Origin: Kutzneria chonburiensis
GTDB lineage: Bacteria; Actinomycetota; Actinomycetes; Mycobacteriales; Pseudonocardiaceae
Direction: 5' to 3'
DNA length: 64,000 nt
Assembly (NCBI RefSeq): GCF_028622115.1
Contig: NZ_CP097263.1
Span: 7,998,001 to 8,062,000, forward strand
Of this stretch, positions 55,848 through 64,000 are shown piece after piece. A program made the translations under genes and the position numbers. Each line of letters begins with the position of its first letter. Within the stretch, counting starts at the first letter, position 1. Under the pieces are notes generated by a model. The model did not search any database. It saw only the letters and a program-made list of their open reading frames with translations, and was not told where the DNA came from.

Positions 55848-56927
55848 CTAGGCGTCGATGGCTGAGATCTGCTCCGCCAGGCCGGGCAGCAACAACCAGT
55901 TCGAATGGGAATCGATCGCGAAATCGCTTGTGGTGCCCCAGTTGGAGTTCTGAAGCTCCGCCTCGATGAGCGGTGCCTTGCCGGCGGGGATGGTGAGCAC
56001 CGCGCCCATGGCCAAGGTGACTCCGGCGTCGTTGCCGTACCAGGTCGCCGTCAGGAACTGGCGCGGTGCGCCGGATTCCATCCTGGCGTACAGCGCGTAT
56101 GTGGCGGCGTGCTCTTGGGCGTGCCAACCACTCCAGTGGAACACCAGGTGCCCTGTGCGGTCGAACGAGGCGGCCGGGATCCGGTAGCGGGAGAAGATGA
56201 CGACAGCGGAGGGCGTGAGGTGGACCTGGCGCTCCTCGTCTCGGCTGAGGATCTGGGCACCCGCCGCGACCGGAGCCCAGGCGGAGGTGCCGCTGCTCCA
56301 GCGCCGGAAGAAGTGGCCGGTGGTGTCGTAGAGCAGCTCGTCCTCGTAGTGGCCCCGGCTGGCGGTCGCCGCCGTGGTGTTGAGCATGTTGGTCGTCTGC
56401 TGCCGGGCAAGCGGGCCGGTTCGCGACACCTGGCCCCAGTGGAGCCGGCCGCCGTTGTCGATTTGCGGTGTGGAGCTGCTGGACGACACAGTCACCTCCG
56501 CCAGGGCGACCTCCAGCGCCCCAGGGCGGGGCGGGACCGGATTGGCCGCCGGGACGCCTTTGAGGACGGCCACGAAGCAGCGGTGAGCGCCAGCGGCGTC
56601 AACTGAGTCCTCAGCCCGCAGGACGATGGTGTCGACACGGGCAAGCGCCGCGTCCGGGGCGTCCAAGGTCACCGACGCGCCCGCGCTCATGTCGGCCAGA
56701 TACAAGTCCTCCACGTGCCCCTGAGCGGGGTCGCTGACGGGCAGCCAGGCTCGGCCCGGAGAGACCGACAGCGTGAAGCCGGCCGTGCCGGTGACCCACA
56801 GCTCCGAGCCGGCCGCGTTGATCACGCCGGGCCGATAGATCCCGGTCTCCAGCGCGTTGTAGACGCGGAACTGTTGGGCGGGGTAGTGACCAGACTGGCT
56901 GAAGTACAGAGTTCCGTCTGTGGCCAA
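55848..56927 (-). CDS. Phage minor tail/baseplate protein
   Basis: 359 residues from TTG 56927 with AAGGGAT upstream. First 120 residues carry phage tail features (DGTLYFSQSGHYPAQQFRVYNALETGIYRPGV; VDTIVLRAED). The C-terminal 120 look like a beta-sandwich carbohydrate-binding or receptor-binding domain. Probably the upper baseplate or a tail spike. Not assigned more closely. Confidence 0.7.
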   Translation of the reverse strand: MATDGTLYFSQSGHYPAQQFRVYNALETGIYRPGVINAAGSELWVTGTAGFTLSVSPGRAWLPVSDPAQGHVEDLYLADMSAGASVTLDAPDAALARVDTIVLRAEDSVDAAGAHRCFVAVLKGVPAANPVPPRPGALEVALAEVTVSSSSSTPQIDNGGRLHWGQVSRTGPLARQQTTNMLNTTAATASRGHYEDELLYDTTGHFFRRWSSGTSAWAPVAAGAQILSRDEERQVHLTPSAVVIFSRYRIPAASFDRTGHLVFHWSGWHAQEHAATYALYARMESGAPRQFLTATWYGNDAGVTLAMGAVLTIPAGKAPLIEAELQNSNWGTTSDFAIDSHSNWLLLPGLAEQISAIDA

Positions 56928-56941
56928 GGAAAATCCCTTCT

Positions 56942-57895
56942 CTAGACCCAGGCGTCATGCCAACGGACCGTCATCCGGACGTCGGGGGTGTCCACGCCCG
57001 GCGGGCACACCGCCGCGAGGACGACCGTGTTCGGGCCGGGTTGCAAGTCAAAAAACAGCGACCCGGGGGAGAGCAGGTGAAACAGCGACTGGCCGGGATC
57101 GTCAGGACTGGTGGCCCAGGCCACCGAGCGTTGCCGGGTGTCGATCCGCAGGAACGTGCCGGCGGGCAACTGGTAGGAGTCCCGGATCTCCAGTCGTGCG
57201 TTCTGCCCTGGAGCAGACACGACGATTCCCGAGGCGGGGCCGTAGACCTCGATCACCGGGGCCGTGGAGGTCGATCCCGTTGTGTTGGCGATGATCGCCC
57301 GATTGACCACCGTTCCCGGCGGTGCGGCCGAGGCGAACGAGCGGACCGGCGTCGCGCCTTGGCTGAACGCCAGATCGAACCCGAGATCGAACGCCATGCC
57401 AGCGCCCGGAGGCAGTGGCGCCGCAGTGTCTACAGTGGACTCAGCGACGGAGTACAGCCGGGGATCTGTGGCGTACCACTCCACATCGACGGTGCCCAAG
57501 CCCCCGTAATAATCCTGATCGAGCTTGAGGGCGCGTTTGCGGACCCGCGCCGAGCACCACACCCACCCGTTGCCCACGCCGGGAATCTCAACCCGCAAGG
57601 GCTCCTCCCGGCCGCCGGAGGTCAGCGCGCCGACCAGGCGGGCGACGTCGGCCGCGAACGCCGCCCGGTCCTCGTTGAACACGAGCGCTGTCGCGTGGAT
57701 CGTGCGCCCGCCAAGGTAGTCACGGCCGGGGACCTGGCCGTCCCGCTGAAGAAGCGTCAGGTCCCCGGACCGAACGTCAGGGGAATCCAGTAGACCGGTG
57801 ATCTCCTGGAGGATGTACGGGGCTTCAGTGCCGATCCGGACCGAACGCCAGTACAGTCCCCAGTCCGGATCGGACACGGCCAGGCCGTGAGTCAT
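56942..57895 (-). CDS. Distal tail protein (Dit-like)
   Basis: 317 residues from ATG 57895 with GGAGGT 6 bases upstream. N-terminal part forms the tail-ring fold (YILQEITGLLDSPDVRSGDLTLLQRDGQVPGRDYLGG, RTIHATALVF), and a C-terminal beta-sandwich (GSTSTAPVIEVYGPASG to the end) resembles galectin-like Dit domains. Dit joins the tail tube to the baseplate. It stops 14 bases before the next gene, all in one late operon. Confidence 0.78.
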   Translation of the reverse strand: MTHGLAVSDPDWGLYWRSVRIGTEAPYILQEITGLLDSPDVRSGDLTLLQRDGQVPGRDYLGGRTIHATALVFNEDRAAFAADVARLVGALTSGGREEPLRVEIPGVGNGWVWCSARVRKRALKLDQDYYGGLGTVDVEWYATDPRLYSVAESTVDTAAPLPPGAGMAFDLGFDLAFSQGATPVRSFASAAPPGTVVNRAIIANTTGSTSTAPVIEVYGPASGIVVSAPGQNARLEIRDSYQLPAGTFLRIDTRQRSVAWATSPDDPGQSLFHLLSPGSLFFDLQPGPNTVVLAAVCPPGVDTPDVRMTVRWHDAWV

Positions 57896-57899
57896 GGGT

Positions 57900-60821
57900 C
57901 TACCTCCCTGAAACCTTGAGCTGCCAAGCGACCTCCCGGCCGATCTCGTACGGGTCGGCGTCCGTCTTGGCGTTGACGGTGATCTGCGGCGCGGGCCTGG
58001 CCGGCGTGGCGTCGGAGCGCTGCCGGTCCGGCGGAGCGACACGGCCGGCGGCACCGAGCTGCGTGCCGAAGTCGGTCAACGCCTGGTGCAGGTCGGTCGC
58101 CGTGTCGGTGAAGCTGGCGCTGCCGACCGAGCCGGAGAACGGAATCGCGCGGAACGTGCCGGGAGACACGTCCATCCGTGCCTGCAATTTCGGGCCGAAT
58201 TGCGCCGAGTTCAGCATCGGTGTAACCTCTGCGGAAAGACCACGAAACGACGCGAACGGGTTGATCTTGCTCAGGAACCCGCCAATCGCACTCGCACCTT
58301 CAGAGATTTTCCCGACGAGCCAGCCAATTCCATCAATGACTTTCTGAACGACCGTCACAATGCCTTGCAGTGCTACGACCACCAGGCGAATTACCGGCTC
58401 CAGCAAGCGGAAGCCGAATGCGAGCGCTCCAGCCAAAATGCCGGCCAAAGTCGTGATCAACGGCATCAGTGGCTGAAGAACTGACGAGATCAGATCGAGC
58501 AAAATTTTCAGAATCGGCGTCACGGCGGGGAGCAGCGCGCCAAGGAACATTGCCGCCAAATTCGCCACAAGCCCGATGATCTGACCCACGGGGCCGAGAA
58601 TCGGGGCCACGGCCAGAAGGAGCTGACCTAAAACGCCGACGATCAAAATCGCGGGCGGAAGCAGGGTCTGAAGCAAATTTGACGCGAATTTTACGACCAA
58701 TTCGACGAGCGGGCTTAGTGCGCCGACAATGCTCCCGAAAAGATTTGCGATCGTCGGCAGAATGTTACCGAGTCCGCTGCCGCCGAGTATTCCGCCGAGC
58801 TTGGTCAGCGCCGGAAGCAAAGCAGACAGAATGCTTTCTCCGAAGCGCAGCGCCACGGGCACGATCGGTTCGAGGCTGTGAAACAGCGAAATCGCCAGCT
58901 GGACGATCTTCGGCAGGATCAGTCCGATTCCTTGAGCCAAGATCGAACCGAGCTGAGCCAGAATCGGAACGAGAATCGGACCCGCCTGATTCGCCACCTG
59001 AGCGAACACGCCGCCGACCTTTTCTAGAAGCGACGTGATCACCGGCAGAACAGGCTGTAGCGCCGAGGTCAGGGTATTCACCATCGACGACAGCGGCCCA
59101 GCCAAAGCGCCACCAATGGCGTTCGCCAACTGCTCGATCGAATTCCGGAACTGTTCATTGCTGAGCAGCGCAGTTCCGAGAAAGCCGATCAGCCCGAGCA
59201 GGCCCACCTTTCCGATTTGGAGCAACCGGCCGCCCATGTTCTCGGCGGCCGAGCCAAGCCGCTTCATCCCGCTCGCCGCGAGATCACAAGCGGAGGACAA
59301 TCCGCGCGCTAGTGTCAGCTGCGCCGATTGCGCCGCTGACTTCAGTCGGTCCAGTCCGGAGATCGCCGCAAGCTTGATCGCCGTTCCGAAATTGGTGATC
59401 GTGTCGCCGGCTCGGGCCAGGCCGGCCCGGAACTGGACCGCCGACCGCAGGCCCACCAGCTCGACCTGACGCGCGAAACTGCTGACGCCCTCCGAGGCCA
59501 CGCGGGAGGCCACCCGGACGGCCTGAAAGGCGTCGGAGGCCAGCACATACGCACCGGTCCGCGCTGTGTCGAACCCCGACTTGAGGTTGATCAAACCCAG
59601 CCGGACCGCCGTGATCGGGGCCAGCACCGCCTGACCGGCGGAATTCACCGCCCGAAACGCGGTGTCAATTCCTCGGGCCAACGCGACCGAGCTGGACGCG
59701 CCATCACGATTGATCGACACCCATTTCAGCAACGCGTTGCCGCCGCGCCCGAGAGAGCCGACCAGGTTTCCCAGGCTGCCGAAAAGCTTGCCGAACACGA
59801 GCAGAACTGGGCCGATCACTGCGGCAATCAGGCCGAGTGTCACCACCCACTTCTGAGTGGATGGGGTCAGGCGGGAGAACCAGTTCAACAGTGCGGTGAA
59901 ACCATTCACCAGTGGTGTCATGAAGCGTTCGATGACGCCGGAATCGGCTACCCTCTTGATAGCCTCGTTGAGGCCCTGGAACGCCTTCACCAGCGCAGCG
60001 TTGTTCTGAATGATCGGCCCGGCGAACAACAGTTGGAGCTGGTTCTTCATAATGGCCAACTGGCCATTAAGGGTTTTTGAGTTGGCGACCGCGAAACCCG
60101 CCCACTGTGGATTAGTCGTCAGATACGCCATGAGCTTAGGCATGACGTCCGACGACAACAGCTTTCCCTGCTGCGACAGCTGCCGAAGCTGCGCCACCGA
60201 TTTTCCGGTGGCATCCGCCATCAGTGTCCAACCATCAATTCCAGCTTCAGAAAGCTGAAGAAGCTCCTCCGCCTGGATTGAGGGTTTGGTGTACATCTGA
60301 ACGATTGCCGTGGTCACTCGGTCGGCTGTCTCGCCGGCAATATGCAACTTTCCGACCAGGTTGCCGATCGCTTCTTGGACCTTGTCAACGGTGGCGATGT
60401 TTCCGTTGAAAATGCCCATCAAACGCATGGTTTGCTGAAGCATTGAGGTGAACGACTGACCCCAGGCGTTTGATCGGTTATAGACGTCTTGAATTAACCC
60501 GGACGCCGTCGCGGCCGTTAAACCGAACTGCTCGAACATGTTTCGGGCTTGGTCGATCGACTTCGCCGTCTCGATGCCCTCGCGGACCATTCCGCCGAGA
60601 GCGAGCGTCAACGGTGCGAACACCAACGACGCCTTAGCGCCGAACTCCGTGAACTTTTCGCCCACAGTGTTCAATGCGGCGGACACGCGCTGCGTCAGGG
60701 TCTGTTCGATCTGACCCGCTACCTGTTTGACGAGTTGGGCGCTGGCCCGCAAGAAGACAGATTCGTCACCCAGTTTGATTTCGACGAAGCCGGTCGCAAT
60801 CTTATAGCCGTGACCGGCCAC
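57900..60821 (-). CDS. Tape measure protein
   Basis: 973 residues from GTG 60821. It is the longest tail gene, located after the two chaperones as always. Coiled helical start (VGEKFTEFGAKASLVFAPLTLALGGM), TMP-like MVREGIETAKSIDQARNMFEQFGLTA and KPSIQAEELLQLSEAGIDGWTLMA, and long hydrophobic runs in the middle that enter the host membrane. A tail of about 1,000 residues predicts a length near 145 nm by the usual rule of about 0.15 nm per residue. GC and codon bias are lower in 58.2-59.2 kb. Confidence 0.92.
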   Translation of the reverse strand: MAGHGYKIATGFVEIKLGDESVFLRASAQLVKQVAGQIEQTLTQRVSAALNTVGEKFTEFGAKASLVFAPLTLALGGMVREGIETAKSIDQARNMFEQFGLTAATASGLIQDVYNRSNAWGQSFTSMLQQTMRLMGIFNGNIATVDKVQEAIGNLVGKLHIAGETADRVTTAIVQMYTKPSIQAEELLQLSEAGIDGWTLMADATGKSVAQLRQLSQQGKLLSSDVMPKLMAYLTTNPQWAGFAVANSKTLNGQLAIMKNQLQLLFAGPIIQNNAALVKAFQGLNEAIKRVADSGVIERFMTPLVNGFTALLNWFSRLTPSTQKWVVTLGLIAAVIGPVLLVFGKLFGSLGNLVGSLGRGGNALLKWVSINRDGASSSVALARGIDTAFRAVNSAGQAVLAPITAVRLGLINLKSGFDTARTGAYVLASDAFQAVRVASRVASEGVSSFARQVELVGLRSAVQFRAGLARAGDTITNFGTAIKLAAISGLDRLKSAAQSAQLTLARGLSSACDLAASGMKRLGSAAENMGGRLLQIGKVGLLGLIGFLGTALLSNEQFRNSIEQLANAIGGALAGPLSSMVNTLTSALQPVLPVITSLLEKVGGVFAQVANQAGPILVPILAQLGSILAQGIGLILPKIVQLAISLFHSLEPIVPVALRFGESILSALLPALTKLGGILGGSGLGNILPTIANLFGSIVGALSPLVELVVKFASNLLQTLLPPAILIVGVLGQLLLAVAPILGPVGQIIGLVANLAAMFLGALLPAVTPILKILLDLISSVLQPLMPLITTLAGILAGALAFGFRLLEPVIRLVVVALQGIVTVVQKVIDGIGWLVGKISEGASAIGGFLSKINPFASFRGLSAEVTPMLNSAQFGPKLQARMDVSPGTFRAIPFSGSVGSASFTDTATDLHQALTDFGTQLGAAGRVAPPDRQRSDATPARPAPQITVNAKTDADPYEIGREVAWQLKVSGR

Positions 60822-61231
60822 TATCGAATCCTTCCGCTGCCGCCGAGTCGTTCAATGAGGGACGCCAAACCGCGCCCGGCTCCCGGCGGCTTGGACACGC
60901 CAGGGCGGGGAATCGGCTGGGGCTGGGGAACCGGGTTGGAATCCGCGCCGTGCGCCTGGAGCAGCGCGCCGAGCAGGTAGTTGGTCGCCTGCTGGCTCTC
61001 CAGCAGCGACGCGGCCAGGTGCATCTCCGGCGACCACGGAAGCTGATCGGACTCGCCCCGCAAGGCGGTCATGGTGTGGGAATGGACCGGGAGCCGCTGC
61101 ACGAGCGCGATGAACCGCCCCCACGGGAGCGCGGCCGAACCGACCCGCCGAACATCGATCCCGTAGTGGGACAGGAAATCAGCGTCGACTTCGGCCGCGT
61201 GCTCCCGGAGCAGACTCGCGGCCCCGATCAT
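60821..61231 (-). CDS. Tail assembly chaperone, second frame
   Basis: 136 residues from ATG 61231. Helical, with HYGIDVRRVGSAALPWGRFIALVQRLP, a typical actinophage chaperone-T sequence, and a Pro/Gly-rich tail. It overlaps the first chaperone by 4 bases and may be made both alone and as a -1 frameshift fusion. Stop shares a base with the tape measure start. Confidence 0.8.
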   Translation of the reverse strand: MIGAASLLREHAAEVDADFLSHYGIDVRRVGSAALPWGRFIALVQRLPVHSHTMTALRGESDQLPWSPEMHLAASLLESQQATNYLLGALLQAHGADSNPVPQPQPIPRPGVSKPPGAGRGLASLIERLGGSGRIR

Positions 61232-61542
61232 TCCCCCGGCGTCACGCCCTGGTCCTCGGCCACCGCGCCGATCACCAGGAACAGATCCATCGCCCGGCCG
61301 CCGGCCCGCTTGAACCGCTCGTAGTCCGCGCCCAGGACGATGCGGGCGATGGCCACGATCGAACGGACGTCAGGCTGGCCTTCCCCGGAGGGCATCAGCT
61401 CCAGCGCCTCGTCCGGCCACAGCTCCACAGACGGGAGCGAGAAGTCTTCCCCGCCAACCGAAAACTCGATTTCCGGGCTGGCCTCGATGAGGGTCTTACG
61501 CAGGGTCTCAATGCGAAGCCTGGACTTGTTCGGCTTGCTCAC
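61228..61542 (-). CDS. Tail assembly chaperone, first frame
   Basis: 104 residues from GTG 61542; the open frame to 61608 is unlikely to be translated. Acidic, alpha/beta: RLRIETLRKTLIEASPEIEF, LWPDEALELM, AIARIVLGADYERFKRAGGRAMDLFLVIG. It ends in GVTPGE just at the slippery G-run. Located between tail tube and tape measure, the constant place of these proteins. Confidence 0.82.
   Translation of the reverse strand: MSKPNKSRLRIETLRKTLIEASPEIEFSVGGEDFSLPSVELWPDEALELMPSGEGQPDVRSIVAIARIVLGADYERFKRAGGRAMDLFLVIGAVAEDQGVTPGE
61231..61237 (-). promoter_or_regulatory. Candidate -1 ribosomal slip site GGGGGAA
   Basis: Read on the minus strand as CCG GGG GAA TGA in the first chaperone frame. A -1 slip on the G-run leads into the second chaperone at its ATG ATC GGG codons, giving a fusion of about 240 residues. 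Such slips are a general rule in long-tailed phages. Confidence 0.6.
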
Positions 61543-61576
61543 AGGTGGTGCCTCTCTGGGTCGTGCGGAAGGAAGA

Positions 61577-62224
61577 TCAGGACGTCTTCGGGGCCAGCAG
61601 CTCGTCATTGCTGATGAGCGTCACCAGGTCGTTCGCGGTGCCCAGGGCCTTGATGGTGATGCCCCACTCGACCGCGTCCGAGGACTTGAACTTGGGGGAC
61701 TCCAGGTCGGTCACCTGGGAGGCGGGCAGGATGATGCGATAGACCCTTTCCGTTGTGCCATCGGAAAGAACTCCGTCGCGGAACTCGAAGACGGTGATCA
61801 TCCTGCGGCGCGCGACCCGCGCGCCCACGCTGAGCTTGTAGACCGCACTGGACGCGACCTTGACGACCGGTGCGCCGTAGAACAGCTCCAGCGTGGGGCG
61901 GTTGGTCTCTAGCGACGACAGCTTGAACGAGGCGTCACGCGCCTTGATCACGGTGCGGACCACACCGCCCTGCCACGAGCTGATGTCCTCGGTGCTGTCC
62001 TTGAACTCGTGCTCCACCGCGTCATCGGTGAGGAACCCGAGGTGGGCGAACCCACCATTGGCCGGGTCGATCAGGTTCTTTGTCGGGTCCTCAATGGACT
62101 TCTGCAACGTCGGGTACTTGGTGCCGCTCGGGTCGTCGACATACATCAGCGAACCCGTGGTGGCGACCCGGACCGCCGTGCCGTCGAAGTCGTAGGCGGT
62201 CCCCGGCGGGGTGGGGTTGGTCAT
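61577..62224 (-). CDS. Major tail tube protein, short paralogue
   Basis: 215 residues from ATG 62224 with GGAGG upstream. Conserved pattern shared with the next gene: LGFLTDDAVEHEFKDSTEDISSW, VKARDASFKLSSLETNRPTLELFYG, RIILPASQV, KFKSSDAVEWGITIKALG. It polymerises into the tail tube. The paralogue upstream carries added Ig-like domains, so this one is probably the main tube subunit. Confidence 0.85.
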   Translation of the reverse strand: MTNPTPPGTAYDFDGTAVRVATTGSLMYVDDPSGTKYPTLQKSIEDPTKNLIDPANGGFAHLGFLTDDAVEHEFKDSTEDISSWQGGVVRTVIKARDASFKLSSLETNRPTLELFYGAPVVKVASSAVYKLSVGARVARRRMITVFEFRDGVLSDGTTERVYRIILPASQVTDLESPKFKSSDAVEWGITIKALGTANDLVTLISNDELLAPKTS

Positions 62225-62277
62225 GCGGAAGTGCCTCCAGACAAAGGGGATCCCGCGACAGCGGGTGAGAAGCGCGG

Positions 62278-63711
62278 TCACACCGCCGGAGCGGTGACCT
62301 TCACGCGTGGAGAGTCCACAGGGGACAGATCGGACGCCGTTGGCGCCCTGACGAAAACGTCGTAGGAGGAGCCCGGCGGGAACATGTCCGGCAGCGGACC
62401 CGACCACGTGAACACCTCGGGTTGGGTGCTGCCCAGCAGCTGGGCGCGGTTGTCCGTGGTGGCGTACACCTGGTATCCGGACTCCGGGTAGGCGTCGTCC
62501 ACCGCGCTCCAGTCAACGGTGATCGTCCGACCGGTCATGGTCGGGACGCCGAGGACGTGGGGCGGGTTGTAGCTGGTCGTGGCGAACCAGACTTCCGTGC
62601 TGTCCTGCGACACCCCCGGGCCGGCCGCCTCGATCTGGACGGCGAGTACCGTGCCGTGCGGATAAACCGTCTGATCGATGTCGAACTGCACCGCGCCCAG
62701 CCCGGTCGTGGTGAACATCGACTTTTCGGTGTCGCTGCCGTCGCTGACCTTCCACATCCAGAACACCCACTGCTCAATGAGCGGGCTGGGCGTGGCTGAC
62801 CACTGGACCGTCAGCGTGGGGCCGGACTGCGAGATGTTGGTGACCGAGGCACGTTCCGGCAGCGGGTACACGGTGAAGGTCTGGGTGGCCGGGGCGGACG
62901 TGTCGTCGCCGAGCTGCTGGACGGCGGTCACCGTGATCGGCCCGCCGGTCGGCAGGGCGGTGATGTCCTGCGCCCACCAGGTCCCATCGGTGGGGCTCAC
63001 GACGCAGGTGTCTTGCAGGCCGGCCGAGGTGGTGACCAGGACCCTGCCGCCCCGCATCCCCAGGCCGCCGATCGTGCCGTCCGGACGGACCAGGCCGGTA
63101 GCGGCGTCCGGCTCGGGGAACAGGATCAGCGGCGGCGACACGCGGTCCAGGCCGTCCGTGACGGACGGATCGTTCGTCGTCCAGGTCGCCAGGTAGCCGG
63201 CGGTGTCCACGGCAGTGAACGAGATGCCCCAGGCCGACACAGAGCCGGGGTTGAACTTCGGTGGCGTCAGAGCCCCGACCCGAGCCGAAGGCACGATCAG
63301 CCGCCATACCGTCCCGTCGTCGTCGAAGACGTCGTACACGACGGTGTAGCCGGGCCTCCTAGTGTAGCCGTTGGTGATTCGCATCGAGCCGGCCTGGACG
63401 TTGCCGGTGAAGTCGGAGCCGTAGAACAGGCCCACGACATCCCGGTTCGACTCCAGAGCCGTGAACGTCATCTTCAGCGACCGGCCCCGGATGATCGTGG
63501 ACACGGTGCCCCGGCTCCACGTCACGATCTCTTTGACGTCCTCGGACCACTCGTGCTCGAAGCCGTCATCCGACAAGTAGCCCAGCGCGATGAGCGGATC
63601 GGGTACGGGCAAGGAGACGTCCAGCAGCTGAGCCGACTCCAACGCCGAAAGCGGTTCGGCCGTGACGTACACCTGGCCGACCACGCCCATACGGACAGCG
63701 CTGGGTTCCAC
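62278..63711 (-). CDS. Tail tube protein paralogue with Ig/FnIII-like C-terminus
   Basis: 477 residues from GTG 63711, with GGAGGTGAG upstream, sharing one base with the previous stop. Residues 1-200 repeat the tail-tube pattern (LGYLSDDGFEHEWSEDVKEIVTW, TFTALESNRDVVGLFYG, RLIVPSARVGALTPPKFNPGSVSAWGISFTAV). Residues about 210-477 form at least two Ig/FnIII-like beta-sandwiches (PITVTAVQQLGDDTSAPATQTFTVYPLP; TLTVQWSATPSP; ITVDWSAVDDAYPESGYQVYAT). Likely a decorated or minority tube subunit, possibly for weak host binding. Confidence 0.8.
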   Translation of the reverse strand: MEPSAVRMGVVGQVYVTAEPLSALESAQLLDVSLPVPDPLIALGYLSDDGFEHEWSEDVKEIVTWSRGTVSTIIRGRSLKMTFTALESNRDVVGLFYGSDFTGNVQAGSMRITNGYTRRPGYTVVYDVFDDDGTVWRLIVPSARVGALTPPKFNPGSVSAWGISFTAVDTAGYLATWTTNDPSVTDGLDRVSPPLILFPEPDAATGLVRPDGTIGGLGMRGGRVLVTTSAGLQDTCVVSPTDGTWWAQDITALPTGGPITVTAVQQLGDDTSAPATQTFTVYPLPERASVTNISQSGPTLTVQWSATPSPLIEQWVFWMWKVSDGSDTEKSMFTTTGLGAVQFDIDQTVYPHGTVLAVQIEAAGPGVSQDSTEVWFATTSYNPPHVLGVPTMTGRTITVDWSAVDDAYPESGYQVYATTDNRAQLLGSTQPEVFTWSGPLPDMFPPGSSYDVFVRAPTASDLSPVDSPRVKVTAPAV

Positions 63712-64000
63712 TAGCTCACCTCCAGGGCGCGCATGTAGACGGCTACTGTGGAAATCCATCGGTGCTCAGCGCTGACGGGATCCGGAAAATATTGAGGACC
63801 GGACTCGATGAACGTCTTGGTGATGCGGGGAAGCCGGCTGCCGTCCGGGGCCGTCAACGTCAGGTTGAGGGTGGGGGCCCACAGCAGCCAGCCGAGCGCG
63901 GCTTGTAGCGCGTCCTGGGCCAGGCCCCGGTCCACGCACCACGATTCGATGCTGAACCGGGCGTAGTCGATGGCGGGATACCTGACGTTGCCGCCGTAGC
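63711..64000 (-). CDS. Phage neck/tail-terminator-like protein (5' end outside)
   Basis: The C-terminal 95 residues are visible (RYPAIDYARFSIESWC, QDALQAALGWLLW, ITKTFIESGPQYFPDP, AEHRWISTVAVYMRALE). Position just before the tube genes and beta-strand ending fit a tail terminator or head-tail connector of siphoviruses. The start is beyond the right edge. Confidence 0.6.
   Translation of the reverse strand, partial: YGGNVRYPAIDYARFSIESWCVDRGLAQDALQAALGWLLWAPTLNLTLTAPDGSRLPRITKTFIESGPQYFPDPVSAEHRWISTVAVYMRALEVS

Larger units (their letters stand above)
49245..64000. mobile_element. Prophage of siphovirus type, left part
   Basis: Bounded on the left by attL and a serine integrase, followed by a replication-like ATPase, accessory genes, a holin-like frame and a full tail module on the minus strand up to the window edge. 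The first 1.7 kb has clearly lower GC and looser codon bias than the chromosome. Head genes, terminase and attR are not seen. An integrative phage-derived element cannot be excluded. Confidence 0.88.

Overview
The window is high-GC actinobacterial DNA, most likely from a member of the Pseudonocardiaceae. The evidence is strong GC3 bias, many GTG/TTG starts, lineage-typical gene pairs (DUF3027 with a sacsin-like ATPase, DUF2530 with an AzgA-type permease, DUF2537, SepH) and an R2lox/TetR pair arranged as in mycobacteria. The genus is inference.

Left part, 1-14.8 kb: a cut methyltransferase, a Thr/Pro-rich membrane protein, a lipoprotein beta-propeller, a frameshifted polysaccharide deacetylase and the eroded remains of an Nramp (mntH) gene. 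Then come R2lox with its TetR regulator, a HAD phosphatase, a cold-shock protein, a ClpN-like protein, a DUF2771 lipoprotein, an MFS carrier, a glutaminyl cyclase lipoprotein, and the DUF3027/sacsin-ATPase pair. The pair is followed by a small graveyard holding an Imm8-like remnant, a nested palindrome and a HicA/HicB-like pair with a damaged toxin gene.

Middle, 14.8-33.2 kb: a purine permease with a MarR gene, an MFS exporter, a FetB-like permease, an orphan iron box, and an esterase divergent from OhrR. An Fe/Mn-superoxide dismutase sits behind two back-to-back Nur-like boxes. Next are a glutamate-cysteine ligase family protein, a SPOUT RNA methyltransferase, a heterodimeric ABC exporter, SepH, SerC and a citrate synthase. 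Long near-perfect palindromes lie in several gene gaps.

33.2-49.2 kb: a ureABCFGD operon (ureD frameshifted, no ureE), PdxH, an MFS exporter behind a dyad operator, a 2,064-residue secreted RHS/YD-repeat protein with two PA14-like modules and an unrecognised C-terminal tip, an arginase family enzyme, an aldose epimerase and an amidohydrolase.

49.25-64 kb and beyond: the left end of a prophage. A large serine integrase begins exactly where the amidohydrolase loses its 3' end, so the gene is the probable attachment site. After it come a DUF3987-type ATPase fused to a resolvase-like domain without the catalytic serine, small accessory genes and a holin-like frame. On the minus strand is the siphovirus tail module: baseplate proteins, distal tail protein, tape measure, two overlapping tail-assembly chaperones with a slippery G-run, two paralogous tail tube proteins (one with Ig/FnIII-like domains) and a cut neck/tail-terminator gene. 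Head genes and the right attachment site lie outside the window.

Five reading frames (deacetylase, hicA, ureD, the 53.3-kb gene, holin) are each broken by one base. Four of the five look like one missing base, three of them in or next to G runs. Residual sequencing indels must be excluded before calling them pseudogenes.
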